Translations under genes and position numbers: made by a program
Notes under the pieces: generated by a model
What the model saw: only the letters and a program-made list of their open reading frames with translations
Databases searched by the model: none
What the model was told of the DNA's origin: nothing
Shown: positions 57,295-64,000 of the stretch, piece by piece
Numbering within the stretch: the stretch's first letter is position 1
Layout: each line of letters starts with the position of its first letter
Assembly: GCF_033115175.1 (NCBI RefSeq)
Contig: NC_084844.1
Span: 29,855,885-29,919,884 of the forward strand
From: Lepus europaeus
Lineage: Eukaryota > Chordata > Mammalia > Lagomorpha > Leporidae
Length of the DNA stretch: 64,000 nucleotides
Direction of reading: 5' to 3'

Positions 57295-57403
57295 AATTTC
57301 CTGTTTTGAAACCTGGGTACTGGCTGTCCCATCCGCCTGGAATCTCTACCATCCTCACTTATCAGGATATCAGCTTCAAGCCTTTCTATCAATGTCACCT
57401 TCT
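57295..57403 (+). mobile_element. L2 LINE 3' region, part 2
   Basis: 'tcccatccgcctggaatctc' and 'agcctttctatcaatgtcac' continue the L2 ('tgcctggaatgctcttcc', 'caaatgtcaccttc'). Confidence 0.75.
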
Positions 57404-57747
57404 TTCTTTCTCCCTTTTTTTTTTTTTTTTTTTTGACAGGCAGAGTGGACAGTGAGAGAGAGACAGAGAGAAAGGTCTTCCTTTTTGCCGTTGGTTCACC
57501 CTCCAATGGCCGCCACTGCTGGTGCACCGTGCTGATCCGAAGCCAGGAGCCAGGTGCTTCTCCTGGTCTCCCATGGGGTACAGGGCCCAAGCACTTGGGC
57601 CATCCTCCACTGCACTCCCGGGCCATAGCAGAGAGCTGGCCTGGAAGAGGGGCAACCAGGATAGAATCCGGAGCCCCGACCGGGACTAGAACCCAGTGTG
57701 CCGGCGCCACTAGGCAGAGGATTAGCCTGTTGAGCCATGGCACTGGC
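57404..57747 (-). mobile_element. C SINE, full length, reverse strand, young subtype
   Basis: T-run, 'gacaggcagagtggacagtg', 'ccaggtgcttctcctggtct', ending 'gagccatggcactggc'. Perfect duplication caatgtcaccttct at 57390-57403 and 57748-57761. Inserted in the L2. Confidence 0.97.
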
Positions 57748-57940
57748 CAATGTCACCTTCTAAATGAGGCCTATCATTCTATTTTAATAGTACCCACTCA
57801 CCCCAAGTACACCAGCTCCATCTGAAATCTACTTATGTTCTCCTTTGTGCTCACAACAATCTAAATTTTATTTATTTATTTATTTTTTGCCAGATCATAA
57901 ATATCACAAGAACAGGATTTCTTCCTTTTTTGTTCTATTT
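57748..57940 (+). mobile_element. L2 LINE 3' region, part 3
   Basis: 'aaatgaggcctatcattcta', 'ccatctgaaatctacttatg', 'aaatatcacaagaacaggat' complete the L2. Confidence 0.65.
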
Positions 57941-57944
57941 GTCC

Positions 57945-58179
57945 TTTTTGTTTTGTTTGCTCTCAGTAGGATCTAGATCTCCTCTGGGTCTGTTTCCATT
58001 GTCTGTTGTGTCAGACATTCCTAGTCTTTCTCTGTAGGCTATGCATATTTAATTGAACACCTGAAATTTTTGATGAAATAATTGCAAAAATAACGTGAGA
58101 CTCTGGATGATATTACCTTCCTGCACAGAGAATTTATAGGTGGGTGAGAAGGCAGGGTACTTTAATCAATTCTGGGATT
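57945..58179 (-). mobile_element. Possible old L1/HAL1 remnant, reverse strand
   Basis: 'aacacctgaaatttttgatg' and 'acgtgagactctggatgata' recall the complement of L1M/HAL1 ('tggacattttgagtag..gtggtaactctgg'). Weak, recall-based. Confidence 0.35.
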
Positions 58180-58470
58180 TTTTATTTAAAAATGTATTTA
58201 TGTATATGTTTGAAAGGCAGAGTCACAGAGAAGGAAGAGAGACAGACAATGAGAAAGAACAGAGTGAGGAAATGAGACAGATCTTACATTAGCTGGTTTA
58301 CTCCCCAAACAGTCACAATGGCAGGGGTGGGCCAGGCCAAATCCGAGAGCCTGGAACTCTACCTAGGTCCACATGCATCCGCAGGGAGCTGGTTCAAAAT
58401 CAGAGCACCAGTGCTTGAATCAGCACTCTGATACAGCCCGCCTGTGTGGCAAGTGACTACGCCACCTGCA
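58180..58470 (-). mobile_element. C SINE, reverse strand, diverged
   Basis: 'gtttgaaaggcagagtcaca', 'agctggtttactccccaaac', 'gggccaggccaaatccgaga', 'actctgatacagcccgcct'. Confidence 0.85.
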
Positions 58471-58708
58471 GTCAGGGATTTAATTCACTCAGCTTTAAAG
58501 CCAAAGCTGAGTTCCCACCTTATGAGGGCTGGTCTATTTCTGGCTGGTCCTTATTCAGAGAATATAGACCTTTTACAGCCCCGACTCAGAGATGGGGCAT
58601 TTTTTTAGTGCCTTTCCTCCTAGGTAGGACCTGAACCCCAATTTTCCCCTCTCAAGTACTGTGATATTGCTTAAAGTTCTTTCTTAGTTATTGAGACACA
58701 CTTCTTGA

Positions 58709-59025
58709 GGGGCCTGCAGTGTAGTGCAGTGGATTAAGGCCCTCCTTGCAACATGGACATCCCATATCCTGAGTGCTGCTTCCAGTTCTGACTACTCTGT
58801 TTCTGATCCAGCTCCCTACCAATGCATTTCCTGGGAAGGCAGCAGAAAATGACTCAAGTATTTGGGCCCCTGCCACTCATGTGGGAGACAAGGATGGGGT
58901 TTCTAGTTTCCTGGCTTTGGCCTGGCCCAGGCCAGCCATTGCAGCCATTTGGGAAGTCAAGCGGATCAAATCAATCTCTCTCTGCCTTCCAAATAAATAA
59001 ATAAATCTTCTTTTTAAAAAAAAAT
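58709..59025 (+). mobile_element. C SINE, full length, old subtype
   Basis: 'ggcctgcagtgtagtgcagt', 'actcaagtatttgggcccct', tail 'ccaaataaataaataaatc' and A-run. Confidence 0.92.
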
Positions 59026-59403
59026 TACCTTTCTGGGGAAAGCAGAATTGAACATTGGTTCCATGTATCTGCACTCTTCCTCTAGGACTCGAGCTTTCTC
59101 AATTTTCTCGGCCCTAGTATCCTCAAAAACTATTAGTAAACATTCAATATTCTACTCAAATGATCTAGTTTGAAGTTTTTTTCCTTTTTCATCAGGAAAT
59201 TTGGATTATATAAGCTAGTTGCCATGTGAAGATGGTCCCCGTTCTTACTGGGCATCCATTGTAGATCTTTGTTTATAAATACCTTACATCAATTTTAAGT
59301 AACACGTGATTAAATGCTGATTCACCCATGTCCAACAAAATTATTTCTTGCATTATAAAGTCACACATTTAAATATTTCTCTCATAACTTAAATCAAAAT
59401 TCA

Positions 59404-59684
59404 GAGTGGTAGAAAGAGAGGGACACAGAGAGAAAAAGACCTTCTATAATTGTTTTATTCCCCAGATGGCCCCAAGAGTTTGGTTCAGGAGGCTGGAACT
59501 CCATCCAGATCTTCCATGTGAAGGCAGGAACACAAGTGTTTCACCCATCATCTGCTGTTTTCCCAGGTGCATCAGCAGAGTGTTGGATGGGAAGCAGAAT
59601 AGCCAGGACTCAAACTGGCACAATGATATGGGATGTTGACATTGCAGGTGGCACCTCAACCTGCTGTGCCACAACACCAGCCCC
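59404..59684 (-). mobile_element. C SINE, reverse strand, diverged
   Basis: 'gagagggacacagagagaaa', 'ttgttttattccccagatgg', 'ctgctgtgccacaacaccag'. Head complement ends near 'cagcccc'. Confidence 0.87.
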
Positions 59685-61431
59685 AAACCAAGACATCTTC
59701 CATATAAAGATGATGTATTTGACTTTAGCACAAAAATTATTTGTTCTCACAATGAAAAATTAAGTAAGTTTCATTCCTCATGAACAAATCCTTTAAAAAT
59801 CAACAGAGAATCTTTGGATGTGCACATAATACCACACTGCATGTTATAAAAGAGACATCTTAAGAGAGCACCCATCCCCTCCAAGAAAAGTTTCTGTTCA
59901 ATTATGTTGGAGAATTCCTATATTCAAGTTCCCAACTTGGGGAACTGAAATGTTTTTAAGTCTTCTGTTTGGTTTTCCTTTGTTAAGCCTACATTTTCCT
60001 ACCTTATCTAAGAAGATAAACTTTAAAAAAAAAATCTACCCATTGCCTCCTAAGGAAGTGGTTCCCTATGGGACATTACTCTGGAAGAAACTGAAAAATA
60101 TAGAGTCTCTCTTTTCAAGGTATTTATAATATACTTAGAAAGATATATTCACAATAACCTGATATACAATTCAATTAACTTCATAAGAAACCAACGCAAA
60201 AGAAGTCACAAGAAGTCATAATTAAGTATGAAACTTATTACGCGGTCCTTTTTGATCAAGTGGGGCATGGCACCAGAATACCAAAATGTATTCAAGGGTT
60301 TAATTTAATTAGCATTACGAATTTGCAATCATGAATGTAAAGTCTTCAAGGTCAAAATTATAGAAGAACAAGCTTTAAAAATTCCAGGACTGAAACAATG
60401 TTGTCTGCCAACCAAGTAAAGGTCACAATATATATTTTTTTTATTTATTAACTTTGAAGGTTTAGGGTACTTTCAGCAAATCCAGGGCAATAAAAATAAA
60501 AATCATTAAAGTAACCTTGCTTCCCTGTGTTACAAACCCCAGACATAACAGGATATTCCAAAATAACACACCACAGGCTTTTCTTATACATTTCTCATTA
60601 ACTTTTTAAAGCCTCCTGACTTGCTGGAATCACTGAGTGAGTTCTAAATGATGTATGAAATGGAAAAGAAAATACAGGCTGTCCTCACTGCTTCCTAGGC
60701 AGTAGCACACCTGGATTTTCTGGTTTTTGTTTTTTTCCTCCCAAACTGCTGTCATATTGTCATCCCCTCTACATAAACCTTTTCAGGAAAGCCAGCACAG
60801 CCACAAACACAGGCACTGGGAAGCACGTAAAAATCAAGGCTTCAGAATTCATTCAGATCAGAGCACATTTCACCTAGCCTGACCTGGAACTCCCAACGTT
60901 CATTATCTGTTCTTTCTGCTCACTCTCGGGCTCCCTCCCTCACCTTGTCCTCCTCCTTCTCTCCCTCTGTCTCTATTCATCACCTCACAGACAGACAACA
61001 TACTGGTCATTCCCCATCATAGGCCAGTTTTCTCCCTGATCTTCTGCCAAGCAATGGGATTGGAGGGCCTCTGAAACAGTGGGACCAAGGAGCTCCCATG
61101 TTGGAATCAACACCATGGTGTTGTAGACTGTCCCTCTTACTACTTACAAATCACAATAATCACAAATCCCCACTCCAGTATTTCTGAGTTCAGAAATATC
61201 ATTGCTATACCCTGCCATGAAATCAAAATGCATTTTCCTTCAAAGCGTATTACAGTCGGATAATTGCAATAGAACCCTGGGGGATAGGAAGTTCAAGGGG
61301 GGTGCTTTGAGCCTCAAGGAAAAGTATACACAGGTCAAAATGAGTTTGGGTAAGATTCTCACATCAAACAGCATCTGGAGATTTACTAGGTTGTCAGGAC
61401 ACTGTGCCAGAGTTTTCCTTGGCTTTTAACT
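59685..61431. other. Mostly unique sequence, about 1.75 kb
   Basis: No SINE or gene recognised. T/A-rich with a CT-rich stretch at 60940-60975. Confidence 0.4.
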
Positions 61432-61706
61432 CACAGCTCTCTGCTATGGCCTGAGAAAGCAGTACAAGATGGCCCAAGTCCTTGGGCCCCTGCACCTGCA
61501 TGGGAGACCTGGAAGAAGCCTCTTGCTCCTGGCTTCAGATGGGTGCAGACCAGCCATTGTGGCCAACTGGGGAGTGAACCATTGGATGGAAGACCTCCCT
61601 CCCTCCCTCCCTCCCTCCCTCTCTCTCTCTCTCTCTCTTTCTGCCTCTCCTTCTCTGTGTAACTCTGCCTTTCAAATAAATAAATACATCTTAAAAAAAA
61701 AAAAAA
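61432..61706 (+). mobile_element. C SINE, 5'-truncated, with (CCTC)n
   Basis: Starts mid-body at 'gctctctgctatggcctgag'; (ccctc)n at 61593-61620 then (CT)n; tail 'caaataaataaatacatc' and A14. Confidence 0.94.
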
Positions 61707-62599
61707 CTACCTGTCAAATATCCCACAGTATTCACCACAGGAAAAGGCAGAGGATGTGTTTTGTACATGGTCTTATTTCTCTTGCAAAGACCATTAGGGC
61801 CAACTGGGGAAACCACACACTGGGCGTTTTACTTTTATTTGACATTACATCCACTTTTGTCTTGGTCCTATTAGATTAAGAAAAGTGTTCTTGATTTTTA
61901 AAATGTAAATTTGTTTATCCATCTTCTGTAAATGTGCACCTCAAATATTGTTCCTGAATGAGTTTTTGGTTGGTTTTCAACCCCTCATAGCACAGAAAAA
62001 GGAAGAAAACTTAAAATTCATACTGCTCCTAAGATCAAACCAGGAAGCTGTTTGAACATAAGATTAGGCAGTATCTGATTGTCACATCAGAGGCCTGTAT
62101 GATTTCAAATGGTCCACTGAATGTTACTGAAATAGTATGCAAGGTTTCTCAGTTTTCATTTAGAGGTTTGATTTTTCTGTGGTGTGAGCCCAAAGCTTTG
62201 GGCAGATTCTCGGCATCCATTGTCTTCTCAAAATTTAGAAGCAGTGGTAACAATGATTTGTTTTAATTACGCAGGGTAAACTGTTTTAGGGGAGTCCTAA
62301 ATCCATGTCTTAGAGAGAGCATCAGTGGAACAGTCTCATTCTGTTTAGAGACATAAAGAGATTTTCAGTTAATTCCCGAAATATCTGTTGCTTATTCATA
62401 TTATTGAACAACAGAGAATATTGACCTCCCTTATGCCTGAATCCAGAAAAAAGTCAATTGACAATGAAAACCAGAGGGTATTTTCAGAGGAAAATGTAGG
62501 TGGAAATCCCATCTTTTATTTTCTTTCATTTTATTTCTCTCAGCTATGTCATATTTTTCTCTATATATACTTCTTTAAGCTATTCAATACAAAATTATT
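61707..62599. other. Unclassified sequence
   Basis: No element or gene recognised; a 103-codon frame (62388-62699) has no motif and runs into a MIR. Confidence 0.4.
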
Positions 62600-62619
62600 G
62601 AGTTCTTCCAGGGTATCAT

Positions 62620-62762
62620 TGCTTTACCAAAATTGTTTCATGAAACTTTGCAGACAAATAAAAAGCACTGGTGAGATTTGCCCAAGGTCATATAGCTAAG
62701 AAGTGCTGGAGATTCAAAGCCAGGACATGTAGTACTAAGTCTTTTTACTGTACCACAACTAC
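62620..62762 (-). mobile_element. MIR, reverse strand
   Basis: 'gagatttgcccaaggtcata', 'agctaagaagtgctggagat' and 'agtctttttactgtaccaca' are the complement of the MIR 5' half in order. Confidence 0.82.
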
Positions 62763-62932
62763 CTTTTTTTTATGAAAGGCAGAGAAAGAGAGAGAATATT
62801 CTGGCTCACTCCCCCAGAAACCTGCAAAAATCAGGGCTGTGTCAGGTCAAAGCCAATACTCAGATCTAGGTACTCCCAAAGGGATGCAGGCGTCACAGTT
62901 GTCCTAATCACTGCTCCAAATGCCTGCCCTGA
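62763..62932 (-). mobile_element. C SINE, reverse strand, internal deletion
   Basis: 'tatgaaaggcagagaaagag', 'tctggctcactcccccagaa', ending 'caaatgcctgccctga'. The central ~100 bp is missing. Confidence 0.82.
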
Positions 62933-64000
62933 CACTAGATTTTTCTTTTTTATTTTTTTAACACAGGGTACTTAGGTTGTAATTGATATTCTTAAATTAG
63001 GAGAAAAATAATTCTGGTTGTCTTACATGTTTAGTTGGCGTAAATAGTTAATTCACAAAATTCAAGATACATTTTCAAAAATACACATTTTTAGTGACAG
63101 CAATGTACTTCAGTTTACTACATTAGAACTCTCCATATTATGTATTTGGTAATATATACATTGAAGATTAGGCACACAAATCCAGAAAACATGGTAAATC
63201 CTTTGAAATTTCGGTTTTGTATGCATGTGCTACTCATTACATACATGTAATTTTATAATTACATACATAATTTATATAATTATATATAAATAATTTATAT
63301 TTATATTATAATTTATAAAATATATAAAATATGTGAGTAAAAATATGCACACAAAAAATTAAAAATATGAAAATTATTTTTTATCTATAAGGATGAATTT
63401 AGCCAGTCCTTTTAGGTTTTTGTTGTAATCATTGTGAGTTATAAATTTAATTAAATAGAATTATTTTCCTCTGTTTTGTGCTACAGATAATTTAAATCTT
63501 CATTTAAATGTTAATTGCCAGTAACACCAGCAAAAGTCCTTTATAATTCAATTGTATTCAGCCTTAATTTTATAAAATTCAAGACTTCTTTTGTTATCAA
63601 GTATGATGGAAGATAATAATTAAGAAAAGGTGAAGATGAATATAAATTTCTACAACAGTGTCTAAACAGTTTTGCAAGGTGATTAAAAGAATCAAATCTA
63701 CTGTTCTCATGTTAGTTTCAGCAAATGGAGCTTGAAATCACAGACTGTGGCAGCCACGGTGCAAAAGTCTTCATTCAAAATAGGAAATGATTACCTTCTG
63801 GTCTTTTCATTTGTTATCAGCAAGTTGCTACAATTAGATTAGGAATGGCTAAAGAACTTATTTTCCATTTCATTCTGTGTTATATTATCTATGCAAAGCA
63901 TATTGTGCATTTAATAGAAGTTTAGGAAAAAAAGGTTAAATAGATTTATAATTTTGATGGGCTCAGTAAGAAACAGTGCCATAGTGCCTGGTCAAACTGA
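62933..64000. other. AT-rich sequence at the window end
   Basis: No gene or named repeat. 63228-63355 is almost pure A/T and lies in a longer AT-rich block. Confidence 0.45.
63228..63355. repeat. AT-rich, partly palindromic tract
   Basis: Runs of tatata/aattta with short hairpins, for example tgtaatt-ttat-aattaca near 63246-63263. Confidence 0.75.

Noticed and set aside
57240..57743. 167-codon minus-strand open frame
   Set aside because: It is the C SINE read in its own direction plus adjacent L2. The same peptide pattern ([16 protein letters not shown]) recurs at other SINE copies.
1..64000. Novel multi-gene biological system
   Set aside because: The window is vertebrate intergenic or intronic DNA dominated by retroposons. 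No gene cluster or unexplained coding array is present.

Overview
This window is nuclear DNA of a lagomorph, most likely the European rabbit (Oryctolagus cuniculus) or a close leporid. The evidence is about 40 copies or fragments of the tRNA-derived C SINE, whose head reads like ggggccagcgctgtggcac or ggccggcgccgcggctca. Several copies of the rabbit-type L1 tail are also present. The identification rests on remembered repeat families, not on a database search.

I find no intact protein-coding gene. The open frames are short and mostly lie in repeats (CT/GA tracts, C SINE bodies, L1 tails). The only clear gene-derived sequence is a broken histone H4 retrocopy on the minus strand at 41800-42162. 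It has a 20-nt deletion, many CpG-type changes at arginine codons, and a poly(A) tail joined inside the histone 3' stem-loop. It sits inside a MaLR-type LTR, and a C SINE later inserted beside it.

Layout. 1-165: L1 ORF2 remnant. 271-662: MLT1-like LTR. 1237-3104: probable reverse-strand rabbit L1 tail. 3105-9270: C SINEs in unclassified AT-rich DNA. 9276-14115: an old L1 with its 5' region, carrying several C SINEs and missing most of ORF2. 14131-21020: mostly unique sequence. 21021-27590: C SINEs, two MaLR-type LTRs and L1 remnants, including a 5'-inverted L1. 27590-31020: mostly unique. 31024-36050: a hairpin SINE, L1 tails and a SINE cluster. 37046-39540: TE-poor. 39540-40541: MER5 elements, one split by an L1. 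41377-43552: LTR / H4 / SINE nest, then another LTR. 44061-46200: L1 tails. 46418-59690: many SINEs with L2, MIR and MER5 relics. 59690-64000: largely unique, with a very AT-rich end.

In effect the window is a gene-poor intergenic or intronic stretch whose history is written in nested retroposon insertions. I did not find a new molecular system. The most informative items are the H4 retrocopy that records a truncated histone mRNA end, a SINE reduced to its first ~12 nt plus poly(A), a fold-back SINE hairpin, and several unusual L1 structures.
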